A stretch of 64,000 nucleotides of DNA, from the NCBI GenBank assembly GCA_964523795.1, contig CAZGAO010000007.1:1-64000 (forward strand), written 5' to 3'. The notes under the pieces were generated by a model. The model saw nothing but the letters and a program-made list of their open reading frames with translations. It made no database searches and was not told the DNA's origin. Shown here piece by piece: positions 35,343 to 43,725 of this stretch (the first letter of the stretch is position 1; the number at the start of each line of letters is the position of its first letter). Source of the DNA: SABY01 sp964523795. Lineage in GTDB: Bacteria; Bacteroidota; Bacteroidia; Bacteroidales; 4484-276. Made by a program: the position numbers and the translations under genes.

Positions 35343-35846
35343 ATGAATAAGCAAATTACCTTTAATAGACTCGGGATTTATGAATTGAAAATTATCGGTC
35401 TTACACTGCTAATTTTTAGTGTTATTTCTTTGATTATGCAAAGAACTGAGATTATTTCATTTCTGCCCGGATGGCTAGTGAATTGGTCTATTGTTTTAAG
35501 TTTAACTCTAATAAATTTCAGTAAAGAAAAATTTGAAACAAATAAAATAGAGATATTCAGATTGCAAGCTATGTATTTAAGCAGTATGACGGTAATAGGA
35601 TTGATTATTTCTTTTGGTTTTGTTTCTGGAGTTTTTCATCTAACTGAAAGTATTGAACCTATGGTTATTGCTTTTATCTTCAATATAATCTTTATGGTTA
35701 CTTACCAAATCCAAAAAATTATTGGAATAAAAGTTGATAAAATAGAAAATAGTAACCTAATACATTTTAATATGACAGTAGGAAACTATTTAGTTTGGGG
35801 AGTGATTTCAGCACTTGCACTTACATTATTATTTGTTTTATTTTAA
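35343..35846 (+). CDS. Four-helix membrane protein of unknown function
   Basis: 167 residues with four hydrophobic segments (about 15-33, 45-60, 80-98 and 102-120, plus a C-terminal helix 145-167). No family is recognised. It shares the AT-rich composition and strand of the upstream lipoprotein, 79 bases away. Could be an immunity or transport partner. No evidence beyond position. Confidence 0.6.
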   Translation: MNKQITFNRLGIYELKIIGLTLLIFSVISLIMQRTEIISFLPGWLVNWSIVLSLTLINFSKEKFETNKIEIFRLQAMYLSSMTVIGLIISFGFVSGVFHLTESIEPMVIAFIFNIIFMVTYQIQKIIGIKVDKIENSNLIHFNMTVGNYLVWGVISALALTLLFVLF

Positions 35847-36057
35847 AACATTATTGAATGAAATAAAGTAATTCAAAGGGCAATGAAAAAGGTCTATAAC
35901 AAAAGGTAAATACAAGTGGGCAAAAAGTGATAATATGAAGTATTTTATTCTTAATTAATGTTGCGCTTCATTTCCAGTTTATTGTTTTAATTGTTCACCT
36001 GCATTTAGTACTGTATATCATCATTTAATATTTATTAATAATCTAAAACTTAATCTT

Positions 36058-36516
36058 ATGAAACACTTTTCAATTTTCATGCTGGCAGCTTTTTTTGCCC
36101 TCTCCTTGTCGGCTCAAACAGCCGCTTTAGAAGCAGCCGCAACCGAGAATCCCAATGCCCCGGAAATCACATTCGAGAGTACCGTGCACGATTATGGCAC
36201 TATCGCTTATCAGGGCGATGGCAACTGCGAGTTCAAATTTACCAACACCGGCAAAGAACCGCTGATTCTTACCAATGTTCGTTCGTCGTGTGGTTGCACG
36301 GTTCCTAAATGGCCCCGCGAGCCTATCCTTCCCGGACAAAGCGAAATAATTAATGTAGAATACAAAACCAACCGGATTGGACGCATCAACAAAACTATTA
36401 CGGTGCAGTCGAATGCCAAAACCAGCGCGGTAGTCTTGCGTATCCAAGGCCAGGTAATGAAACCCGATGAAGGAACGACCCCCGAGAATGCCAAATCGCT
36501 AGGCACGAAAAAATAA
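36058..36516 (+). CDS. DUF1573 protein
   Basis: 152 residues with a signal peptide ending near LSAQT. One DUF1573 beta-sandwich follows: FESTVHDYGTIAYQGDG, FTNTGKEPLILTNVRSSCGC and the closing VVLRIQGQV. These are periplasmic or surface ASH/Ig-like domains of unknown role, common in Bacteroidota. The gene is ended by a strong terminator. Confidence 0.92.
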   Translation: MKHFSIFMLAAFFALSLSAQTAALEAAATENPNAPEITFESTVHDYGTIAYQGDGNCEFKFTNTGKEPLILTNVRSSCGCTVPKWPREPILPGQSEIINVEYKTNRIGRINKTITVQSNAKTSAVVLRIQGQVMKPDEGTTPENAKSLGTKK

Positions 36517-36572
36517 CACCGCATTAAATTATCTTACACCAGGGTATTTTATATAAAATTTGTTGACATTTG

Positions 36573-36606
36573 TCCCGGCTTTGAACGTAAAGCCGGGATT
36601 TTTTTT
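36573..36606 (+). terminator. Rho-independent terminator after DUF1573 gene
   Basis: TCCCGGCTTT and AAAGCCGGGA pair over 10 bases around a 6-base loop and run into T9. Confidence 0.92.
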
Positions 36607-36627
36607 TAATCACAAAACTTATTTGGA

Positions 36628-37827
36628 ATGCCGAAATTATCACAAAAGGGTAAAATGATGCCCGCATCGCCCATCCGCAAACTCGTTCCTTTTGCCGAAG
36701 GAGCCAAAAAAAGAGGAGTCCATGTTTATCATCTCAACATTGGGCAACCCGACATTAAAACGCCTGAATTAGCCCTGGATGCTGTTAAGAATTATCGCGA
36801 TATTTTGGTTGCTTACAGCCATTCGGCTGGCAATGCTTCTTATCGTGAAAAGCTGGCCGAGTATTACAAAAAACATGATATTCATATCAATGCCGACGAA
36901 ATAATTGTTGGCGCAGGAGCTTCCGAAGCCCTGCTGTTTACCATGCAAACGATAATGGATCCCGGCGATGAGATTATTATTCCCGAGCCTTTTTATGCCA
37001 ACTATAATGGTTTTGCCGTCAACGCAGGCATTAATGTAGTACCCATCAATTCGACCATCGAGTCGGGTTTTGCCCTGCCACCCATTGCCGAATTTGAAAA
37101 GGCTATTACGCCCAAAACCAAGGCCATTCTGGTTTGTAACCCCAATAATCCCACCGGATATTTGTACAATGAGGAAGAACTGAAGGTACTCAAAGACCTG
37201 GCCTTGAAATACGACCTGTTTTTGATCGCCGATGAAGTATATCGCGAATTTTGCTACGATGGCCGCGAACACCATTCGGTGATGCACCTCGAAGGACTGG
37301 AGCAAAATACTGTGCTTATCGATTCGGTATCGAAAAGATACAGCATGTGCGGTGTGCGTATTGGCGTGATGATTTCTAAAAACAAGGAACTGATGGCTGC
37401 GGCCATGAAGTTTGCGCAGGCGCGCTTAAGTCCGCCAAGCCTTGGGCAGGTGGCCGCCGAAGCCGCCATCAAAACCCCGGATTCTTATTTTGTGGAAGTA
37501 TTGGAAGAATATCACAAGCGTAGAAATACCGTTTACGAGGCCATCAATAAAATCGAAGGCGCGTTTTGTCCTAAGCCCTCGGGAGCCTTTTATGTGGTAG
37601 CCAAGCTGCCCATCGATGATTCTGACCGTTTTTGCCAGTGGCTGCTTGAGGATTTTGCTTACGAAAAGCAAACCGTAATGTTGGCTCCTGCCACCGGATT
37701 TTATTCTACCAAAGGACGAGGCAAAAACGAGGTTCGCATCAGCTATGTGCTCAATGTGGATGACTTGAAAAACTCGATAAGGGTGCTCGATGAAGCACTC
37801 AAGGTTTATCCCGGACGCACGATTTAA
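36628..37827 (+). CDS. Class I aminotransferase (aspartate-aminotransferase-like)
   Basis: 399 residues, PLP-dependent fold type I. HLNIGQPDIKTPE near residue 35, the CNPNNPTGYLY motif near 170, the Asp of ADEVYREF near 200 and the PLP lysine in DSVSKRYSMCGVRIG near 237 are present, with the substrate Arg in EVRISYV near 373. It should move amino groups between an amino acid and a 2-oxo acid. The exact substrate is not clear. Confidence 0.92.
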   Translation: MPKLSQKGKMMPASPIRKLVPFAEGAKKRGVHVYHLNIGQPDIKTPELALDAVKNYRDILVAYSHSAGNASYREKLAEYYKKHDIHINADEIIVGAGASEALLFTMQTIMDPGDEIIIPEPFYANYNGFAVNAGINVVPINSTIESGFALPPIAEFEKAITPKTKAILVCNPNNPTGYLYNEEELKVLKDLALKYDLFLIADEVYREFCYDGREHHSVMHLEGLEQNTVLIDSVSKRYSMCGVRIGVMISKNKELMAAAMKFAQARLSPPSLGQVAAEAAIKTPDSYFVEVLEEYHKRRNTVYEAINKIEGAFCPKPSGAFYVVAKLPIDDSDRFCQWLLEDFAYEKQTVMLAPATGFYSTKGRGKNEVRISYVLNVDDLKNSIRVLDEALKVYPGRTI

Positions 37828-37836
37828 GCCACACAT

Positions 37837-37869
37837 TGTCAGGGTTTCACCGGGAGTGAAACCCTGACT
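37837..37869. repeat. 33-bp palindrome (CAGGGTTTcac type)
   Basis: GTCAGGGTTTCAC and GTGAAACCCTGAC pair around cggga. Same length and outer bases as the copies at 32208 and 49240. Confidence 0.85.
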
Positions 37870-38012
37870 TAAAACTATTAAGCCCTCCCTCACAAAAACC
37901 ATAACAGTCCTTCACGAGCGTCAATATATCAGTGCTCCAAAAAAAATCGCCGAGGATTCAGTCGATAGCCTACTTTTAGGCTTTATTTCCCTTGCTTTCT
38001 CTACCTGGCAGG

Positions 38013-38157
38013 TCATATAGCTTTGAGCCAAACCAAATACTTTTCCAGTCATAGCATGGCTTTGAGCCAAACCAAATACTTTTCCAGTCATAGCATGGCT
38101 TTAAGCCAAACCAAATACTTTTCCAGTCATAGCATGGCTTTAAGCCATACTATGACT
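38013..38157. repeat. Tandem array of half-palindromes ending in a full 33-bp palindrome
   Basis: Two 39-bp units (38050-38088 and 38089-38127) and a slightly shortened first unit (38013-38049) each carry half of the palindrome plus the spacer aaccaaatacttttccagt. The array ends in a complete copy at 38125-38157 (AGTCATAGCATGGC ... GCCATACTATGACT). The layout mirrors the array at 3259-3360 with a different spacer. Confidence 0.9.
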
Positions 38158-38161
38158 TGGG

Positions 38162-38191
38162 TTTGCTTATAATAAAATTTAGCTACTTTTG
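38162..38191 (+). promoter_or_regulatory. Bacteroidetes-type promoter for the FadL-like gene
   Basis: TTTG at 38162-38165, an 18-bp spacer and TACTTTTG at 38184-38191, 30 bases before the ATG. Confidence 0.75.
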
Positions 38192-38221
38192 CGCGCTTAA
38201 TCAATCAAACTATTTTTATTT

Positions 38222-39463
38222 ATGAAACGAATACTATTATTATTAGCAGGCTTTATGCTTGTGGTTTCTACCTTTGCGGGTGGTTACCAGGTACGTCTGC
38301 AAGGACACCGGCAAACGGCTATGGGTCTGGTTGGTGTTTCGCTATATGGCGATGCCAGCAACTTGTTTTACAATCCGGCTGGCTTATCCCTGCTCAAAAA
38401 CAAGTACAGCTTTACGGTTGGCGGCAGCGGAATTTTTAACAACACTTCTTTCCGCCTTCAGAATTCGGTTTATCAAGCTGAAACGGACAACCCCATGGGA
38501 ACACCGTTTTTTGCCTACGGTGCAATGCAAGTTACCGATAAACTTGGCGTTGGACTTGGTGCATACACGCCTTACGGCAGTTCGGCCAAGTGGGACGACG
38601 ACTGGGCCGGAGCGCAATTGATTCAGAATATCTCGATGAAAGTCGTATTTATTCAGCCAACAGTTTCCTATAAGCTGAGCGATATGATAAGCCTGGGTGC
38701 CGGCTTTGTTATTGCTACCGGCAATGTTGAACTGGAAAGGGCTATCCCTTACAACAGTGCAAACGAAATGGGGCAGGTTAACCTTCAGGGAAATACCACA
38801 TCCTTTGGTTTCAATGCAGGTGTGATGATTACGCCCAACGAAAAACTAAGCATTGGGCTGGACTATCGTTCAAAGATAGACATGAAGATGGAAAGCGGCG
38901 ATGCTACTTTCACCATTCCCAGTTCGGCAACTTCCATCATCCCGGCGCAAAACAAATTCGATGCTTCCCTGCCGCTGGCTGCCAATCTCGACTTTGGCGC
39001 ATCATACCAGGTAACTGAAAAACTCTTGCTCTCAGCCGAGATCAATTATGTTTTTTGGGGTGTTTATGACAGCCTTAAATTTGAATTTGAAGAGCAACCA
39101 CCAGCTCCGTATCCTTCAATAAATAGTACTAACCCCCGCGAATATTCCAATACGATGATTTTCCGCGTGGGTGGCGAATATGTGATTAACGATATGATTA
39201 CCCTGCGTGCAGGTGCTTACTACGATCCTACACCTACTAACGAAGACTATTTTACACCCGAAACCCCAAGTTTGACAACCTACGGCCTGAGTGCGGGTAT
39301 CACGATCAGACCTACTGAGAATCTGTCGATCGACTTGTCGTACCTCCACTTAGAAACACAAGCTGCCACCAAAAATTATATGGATCCTGATGGTACGCAT
39401 TTTACGGGTGAGTACAAAACCAGAACTATGATTCCGGGAATTGGAATCAGTTATAATTTCTAA
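38222..39463 (+). CDS. FadL/OmpP1/TodX-family outer-membrane transporter
   Basis: 413 residues with a signal peptide ending near FAGGYQ. The N-terminal hatch and first strands read QVRLQGHRQTAMGLVGVSLY and DASNLFYNPAGLS, which is the OmpP1 signature NPAG, and the C-terminus is a barrel ending in a terminal Phe. The family imports fatty acids and other hydrophobic molecules. It is paired with a lipoprotein SGNH hydrolase 20 bases downstream, which could release the lipid it takes up. Confidence 0.93.
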   Translation: MKRILLLLAGFMLVVSTFAGGYQVRLQGHRQTAMGLVGVSLYGDASNLFYNPAGLSLLKNKYSFTVGGSGIFNNTSFRLQNSVYQAETDNPMGTPFFAYGAMQVTDKLGVGLGAYTPYGSSAKWDDDWAGAQLIQNISMKVVFIQPTVSYKLSDMISLGAGFVIATGNVELERAIPYNSANEMGQVNLQGNTTSFGFNAGVMITPNEKLSIGLDYRSKIDMKMESGDATFTIPSSATSIIPAQNKFDASLPLAANLDFGASYQVTEKLLLSAEINYVFWGVYDSLKFEFEEQPPAPYPSINSTNPREYSNTMIFRVGGEYVINDMITLRAGAYYDPTPTNEDYFTPETPSLTTYGLSAGITIRPTENLSIDLSYLHLETQAATKNYMDPDGTHFTGEYKTRTMIPGIGISYNF

Positions 39464-39483
39464 TCCTATAAAATAAGATACCA

Positions 39484-40842
39484 ATGAAGATACGAAATAT
39501 ATTGCTTTTGTTTGCCCTGGCACTAATGTTTGCCTGCAAACCCGAGTTGGACGATTTTACCACCACCAATGGCGAGGCCGATTTTACAAACTATGTAGCC
39601 ATTGGCAATTCGCTTACTGCCGGCTATGCCGATGGCGACTTGTATCGCTCGGGTCAGGAGAATTCTTATCCCGCCATGCTTGCCTATCAATTTGAAGCTG
39701 CCGGTGGCGGCGAGTTTAAGCAGCCTCTGATGCTGGATGAGTTTGGTTTTGGAAAACGCCTTCTGCTGGATGCTTCCCGTCCGGGACCTGTTCCTGCCGG
39801 TGGCACACCCGATCCAGGCAATTTCCAGTCGATTGCAGCCGAAGGCCCTTATAATAATATGGGTGTGCCCGGAGCTAAAAGTTTCCACTTACTTGCTCCA
39901 GGCTATGCTACGCTAAACCCCTACTTTGGCAGGTTTGCTACCAGCCCTGCTACATCTGTGTTAGAAGATGCTGCTGCACTGGATGCCACGTTTTTTTCGT
40001 GCTGGATTGGTGCAAATGATGTGTTGACTTACGCCCTCGCCGGCGGTGCCAAAGACAGCATCACCGATATCAATACCTTTAGCTATTCGCTAAACTTAAT
40101 TTTGCAAACCATGACTGCTAATGGTGCCAAGGGTGTAATAGCAAATATTCCTGATATTACAAGCATACCTTATTTTACCTTTATGAATACCCAATTGCCT
40201 TATGCCGGACTCGTTTTGGACGCTGAGCAGGCTGCAAGCCTCAATTATGCTTATGCAAGTTTTGAGAAATATTTGTTGGATAGCCTGGAAGTAAATTGGT
40301 CGTATGAGTTCAACTTTGTTGAAGGCCCCAATGCTTTTGTGGTTGAGGACGAAACCATCCCATTGCCCGCGCCTTTCAACGTAAGGCAAATGACTGCCGG
40401 TGAGCTATTCTTGCTTACCTTGCCCACCGATTCGTTAATGAATCATGGCATGGGATCGGTAAACCAAGCCGGTGCTCAACCTGTGCCTTATGGAATTCCT
40501 GATAAGTATTTTATTTCGATAGCCGAAAAAACTGAAATACAGCATGCAACAAATATTTTTAACAACGAAATCGAAAGATTGGCTAATCAATATAATTTGG
40601 CTCAAGTAGATATGAAAGATAAACTGGAAAAAGCCACCAACAATGGAATTACCTGGGATGGGATAACATTTACCACCACCTTTATTACCGGGAATGCCTT
40701 TTCGCTGGATGGCGTACACATGACTGCACAGGGCTACGCGCTGGCGGCCAACTTTTTTATCGATGCCATCAACAATGAATACAATGCGGAGATTAAATAC
40801 CTGAATCCCAACTTGTATCCGGGGATTTATTATTACCAATAA
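39484..40842 (+). CDS. SGNH/GDSL-type lipoprotein hydrolase
   Basis: 452 residues with a lipobox MFAC near residue 18. The nucleophile block is YVAIGNSLTAGYADG near residue 40 (GNSL in place of GDSL), the block III Asn lies in CWIGANDVL, and the catalytic Asp-His pair is DGVHMTAQGYALAANF near 405. It should cleave ester bonds in the periplasm or outer membrane. The FadL-like gene lies directly upstream. Probable shared lipid use. Confidence 0.9.
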   Translation: MKIRNILLLFALALMFACKPELDDFTTTNGEADFTNYVAIGNSLTAGYADGDLYRSGQENSYPAMLAYQFEAAGGGEFKQPLMLDEFGFGKRLLLDASRPGPVPAGGTPDPGNFQSIAAEGPYNNMGVPGAKSFHLLAPGYATLNPYFGRFATSPATSVLEDAAALDATFFSCWIGANDVLTYALAGGAKDSITDINTFSYSLNLILQTMTANGAKGVIANIPDITSIPYFTFMNTQLPYAGLVLDAEQAASLNYAYASFEKYLLDSLEVNWSYEFNFVEGPNAFVVEDETIPLPAPFNVRQMTAGELFLLTLPTDSLMNHGMGSVNQAGAQPVPYGIPDKYFISIAEKTEIQHATNIFNNEIERLANQYNLAQVDMKDKLEKATNNGITWDGITFTTTFITGNAFSLDGVHMTAQGYALAANFFIDAINNEYNAEIKYLNPNLYPGIYYYQ

Positions 40843-40869
40843 AAAGCAGAGCAGTCGAACTATTTTTTT

Positions 40870-40906
40870 AACCCTGTTGAAACAAAATTTCAGCAGGGTT
40901 TTTTAT
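40870..40906 (+). terminator. Terminator after the SGNH gene, overlapping the rdgB -7 box
   Basis: AACCCTGttgaaa (40870-40882) pairs with tttcagCAGGGTT (40888-40900) with one G-T pair, followed by a T-run that also supplies the first bases of TATTTTTG at 40904. Confidence 0.85.
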
Positions 40907-40911
40907 TTTTG
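40904..40911 (+). promoter_or_regulatory. -7 box of rdgB
   Basis: TATTTTTG matches TAnnTTTG and lies 4 bases before the rdgB ATG at 40916, so the leader would be very short or absent. No good TTTG at the ideal distance. Confidence 0.5.
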
Positions 40912-40915
40912 CCGC

Positions 40916-41497
40916 ATGGAAAAGAAAAAATTGATTTTTGCTACTAACAACCGCCATAAACTTGAAGAAGTGAAAGTCGTGGAAGGTTTAAATTTTGAAA
41001 TACTTAGTTTAAATGATGCCGGATTTGAGGGCGATATTCCCGAAGACTATGACACGCTTCGCGAAAACGCCATGCAAAAAGCGCGTTTCGTCCACGACAA
41101 ATTGGGCATGGATTGTTTTGCTGATGATACAGGATTAGAAGTAGATGCGCTCGGTGGCCGCCCAGGTGTAAAATCGGCACGCTATGCCGGGCCGCAATGC
41201 AATTCGGAAGACAATATCCAAAAACTATTGGGCGAGCTGAAGGGAAAAATAATACGCAAAGCCCGTTTCCGGACAGTGATTGCACTGATCCTAAACAACG
41301 AGGAACACTTTTTTGAAGGCGTGGCCGAGGGCGAGATTTTGAGCAGCAAACAAGGCGAAGAAGGCTTTGGTTACGACCCTGTATTTTTGCCGGCCTGCTT
41401 TACGCAGAGCTTTGCACAAATGGACATGCAGGTAAAAAACAAAATCAGCCATCGCGCAAAAGCTACCGGCAAACTGATTGACTTTTTGCAGCATTAG
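40916..41497 (+). CDS. rdgB: RdgB/HAM1-family XTP/dITP diphosphatase
   Basis: 193 residues, a normal length. It begins with the HAM1 motif MEKKKLIFATNNRHKLEEV. CFADDTGLEVDALGGRPGV holds the metal-binding acids and EEGFGYDPVFLP near residue 150 is the base-recognition motif, followed by ISHRAKA. The enzyme removes non-canonical purine triphosphates such as XTP and dITP. The ATG at 40916 is used. An earlier ATG at 40877 falls in the terminator. Confidence 0.95.
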   Translation: MEKKKLIFATNNRHKLEEVKVVEGLNFEILSLNDAGFEGDIPEDYDTLRENAMQKARFVHDKLGMDCFADDTGLEVDALGGRPGVKSARYAGPQCNSEDNIQKLLGELKGKIIRKARFRTVIALILNNEEHFFEGVAEGEILSSKQGEEGFGYDPVFLPACFTQSFAQMDMQVKNKISHRAKATGKLIDFLQH

Positions 41498-41501
41498 TAA
41501 A

Positions 41502-41516
41502 TAGTATCTGTCTTTT
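41502..41516. repeat. Solo end of the MITE-like family
   Basis: TAGTATCTGTCTTTT just after the rdgB stop matches one terminal sequence of copies B to E with no partner end nearby. Weak call. Confidence 0.35.
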
Positions 41517-41705
41517 ATTCGATATTTTTTATTAGCTTTTTTCTTAATATTTCAAATTAGGATGTGGATGACAAAACCTGCAGAAAGTTGAGTAAAAAAT
41601 GCAGACTTTAAAGTGCTATTATACGCAAGCCTTACTTAAAATTCTCAAGAAACCCTTCAAACCTTTCCTGCCTTTCATTGTTAATGAAGCTAAATTAAAA
41701 ATTCT

Positions 41706-42059
41706 ATGAAACCTTATATCGCAAATTTGATTTACGGATTATTACTCCTTGCCCTAAGCCTGTGGGGCTATCTGGCTTCCGATGATCCTTCACCAACGGC
41801 CTTTATTCCAATGGGCTTTGGCGTGGTATTGCTGGCTTTAACGCCGGGACTGAAAAAAGAAAACCGAACCCTTTCCCACATTGCCATCGTGCTTACGGTG
41901 CTGGTGCTGGGCGGCCTGGTTAAACCTCTTATCGGGGCGTTGGGTCGTGCCGACAATATGGCGATAGCCCGCGTACTGGTAATGATGGCCTGGGGCGTAG
42001 TGGCTCTGGCCATTTATGTTAAGCAATTTATGGAGGTGCGCCGAAGTAAACGAAATTAG
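41706..42059 (+). CDS. Small membrane protein of unknown function
   Basis: 117 residues with four hydrophobic segments (about 7-24, 31-46, 57-76 and 86-104) and a basic end (RRSKRN). No family is recognised. It is well supported as a gene by codon pattern and a clean start. Not obviously tied to rdgB or the peptidase. Confidence 0.7.
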   Translation: MKPYIANLIYGLLLLALSLWGYLASDDPSPTAFIPMGFGVVLLALTPGLKKENRTLSHIAIVLTVLVLGGLVKPLIGALGRADNMAIARVLVMMAWGVVALAIYVKQFMEVRRSKRN

Positions 42060-42417
42060 GAAGGGCGATTTTATTTAGTGTCTGTCCATAAAGTCAACTT
42101 TTTTTTGATTTAAGATTGATGATTAACGATTGGAGATTTTAGATTGTGCTAAATATCACCAACATCTTAAATCTAAAATCGTCCCGAAAAGTAGAAAATT
42201 TTTAATTTTCGTAACTTTTCGAGGATGCACGAGCGGAGCTCGGCGCAAATCTGAAATCGTATGTTTTTCTAAATGTTACTTAAAGGCGAACACTATTTAG
42301 AGATCCCATTTAGTCGGTCTTGGTTCAGAAAAAAAAAGAAGCTAAAGTCATAGCATGGCTTTGAGCCACACCATGACTTTAGGTTTAGTCATAGCATGGC
42401 TTTGAGCCATACAATGA
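42060..42417. other. Gap filled by a MITE-like element and two palindromes
   Basis: No gene. MITE-like copy B covers 42076-42295 and the palindrome pair 42346-42419 ends at the stop codon of the next gene. Confidence 0.75.
42076..42295. mobile_element. MITE-like element, copy B (with nested insert)
   Basis: 220 bp bounded by TAGTGTCTGTCCATAAAGTC and a right end TTACTTAAAGGCGAACACTA. The stem GATTTTAGATT / AATCTAAAATC is inside. About 65 extra bases compared with copy A begin TCCCGAAAAGT, run to ACTTTTCGAGGA and end near gagctcggcg. Confidence 0.75.
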
Positions 42418-42419
42418 CT
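42346..42419. repeat. Two 33-bp palindromes in tandem
   Basis: AGTCATAGCATGGC ... CACCATGACT at 42346-42378 and AGTCATAGCATGGC ... CATACAATGACT at 42387-42419, separated by 8 bases. The second overlaps the last two bases of the peptidase stop codon. Confidence 0.88.
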
Positions 42420-43569
42420 AATCTATACCCCGGGGAACAACATCCTTGGAAACATAAATGGCTACTGTGCGCAGCAGGATATAGGATTGTGAGGCGTAAA
42501 AATAACCACCAAAATCGTTGCTGTCAGCCGCCCACGAATTTTTTACCTTGTACCAGGTATTGCCATCCTGGTCGGTGGCAGCACCAATAATGTGCATGCT
42601 GTGGTCGTCGGTGGTGGTGTAATTATCGTAAGCCTCCTGGCGCATTGCGGCGGTAATTTGCTTTTGCGCCACAGGCACAATAAACACGCTGTCGCGCTCA
42701 CCCTCGCGCATATCGTCCCATTCTTTTTCGGGAACCAGTGCCAATCCTTTTTTATGGTTAAAGCCCTTATCGCTAACATCGGCAGCCCAGGCTATCGAAT
42801 ACCCATCGCTGAGAGCACCATCAATAATATTAATCAAATCCACCATGGGTACATTATAATACATTTCGTAATCCCAGTTGTCGGGAATTTTAAGCAGGAA
42901 ATTCTGGTAATACGGGTATTTTTCGTAAGAACTTACTTCGATGTATTCATCCGGGTTTAAAGGAATATTGATTTTTGAGAACGATTCGGGAGTATAACTC
43001 ACACCTTCGTATTCAAATTCGTTGGGCTTGGCTCCGAGGTAGGCATCCAGAATTCTATTGTAGGCATCCAACCAAACCGGTGAAAGTTTACGGCTTTTGT
43101 TGTCAACCACAGCCTTCACAAAAGATTTGAGCACATGATCCATTTCACCGTGAACGGGCAGGTCTTCGCCAAGGGTAAGACCGGTGTAGGCGGCATCGGG
43201 AACCAATCCGCGTTCGGCCAGGGTTTTCATTACCTGATGAGGCTCGCCTCCGGGGCCAAAGTTGAAATTGCCGTGCAGTTGCACGTAATTATCGGCGCGG
43301 TGCTCGTAGGCATTGCGCACCGACCACATCTCCGAAAGGTCGAGTTCTTCGCCACCCAAACGCATCACCTCGGCCTCGACAAAGGAGGTGCCTGCAAACG
43401 ACCAGCAGGTGCCCGAGCGATGCTGGTCTTTGACGGAACTGTGGGGGACAATCACGGTTTCCTTGAAGGTGTAATCACCAATTTCAACTTTTTTTGATTT
43501 CTTCTGAGCCATAAGCTCAAGGCCTGAAAACATGAGGACGGCCAGCACTACGAGTAGGATCTTTCTCAT
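42418..43569 (-). CDS. Secreted C1-family (bleomycin-hydrolase-like) cysteine peptidase
   Basis: 383 residues with a signal peptide (residues 1-21, ending LMAQ). VKDQHRSGTCWSFAGTSFVE holds the oxyanion Gln and the catalytic Cys, and the catalytic His lies in DDHSMHIIGAA and Asn in YKVKNSWAADS. The order matches C1B aminopeptidases, but export makes it a periplasmic or outer-membrane enzyme. It probably trims peptides for uptake. Confidence 0.93.
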   Translation of the reverse strand: MRKILLVVLAVLMFSGLELMAQKKSKKVEIGDYTFKETVIVPHSSVKDQHRSGTCWSFAGTSFVEAEVMRLGGEELDLSEMWSVRNAYEHRADNYVQLHGNFNFGPGGEPHQVMKTLAERGLVPDAAYTGLTLGEDLPVHGEMDHVLKSFVKAVVDNKSRKLSPVWLDAYNRILDAYLGAKPNEFEYEGVSYTPESFSKINIPLNPDEYIEVSSYEKYPYYQNFLLKIPDNWDYEMYYNVPMVDLINIIDGALSDGYSIAWAADVSDKGFNHKKGLALVPEKEWDDMREGERDSVFIVPVAQKQITAAMRQEAYDNYTTTDDHSMHIIGAATDQDGNTWYKVKNSWAADSNDFGGYFYASQSYILLRTVAIYVSKDVVPRGID

Positions 43570-43725
43570 TAGTTTTGATTTTTGTATTAAAAAATTAACA
43601 GCCGCAAAGGTAAAAGAAATACAGTTTTGCCAAATGAGCCTGATAAAAATTTGGTCTTATTCAATCTTACCCTTTCATTTTACAGCCATAATATTAATTT
43701 TGGATTTTTATAAGTCGCCCTTGCT

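Larger units (their letters stand above)
37828..38221. other. Repeat-rich intergenic region
   Basis: Holds a 33-bp palindrome (37837-37869), a tandem array ending in another palindrome (38013-38157) and the fadL-like promoter (38162-38191). No gene. Confidence 0.8.

Noticed and set aside
38013..38157. Possible CRISPR array
   Set aside because: Each 39-bp unit has the same spacer sequence, and there are no cas genes nearby.
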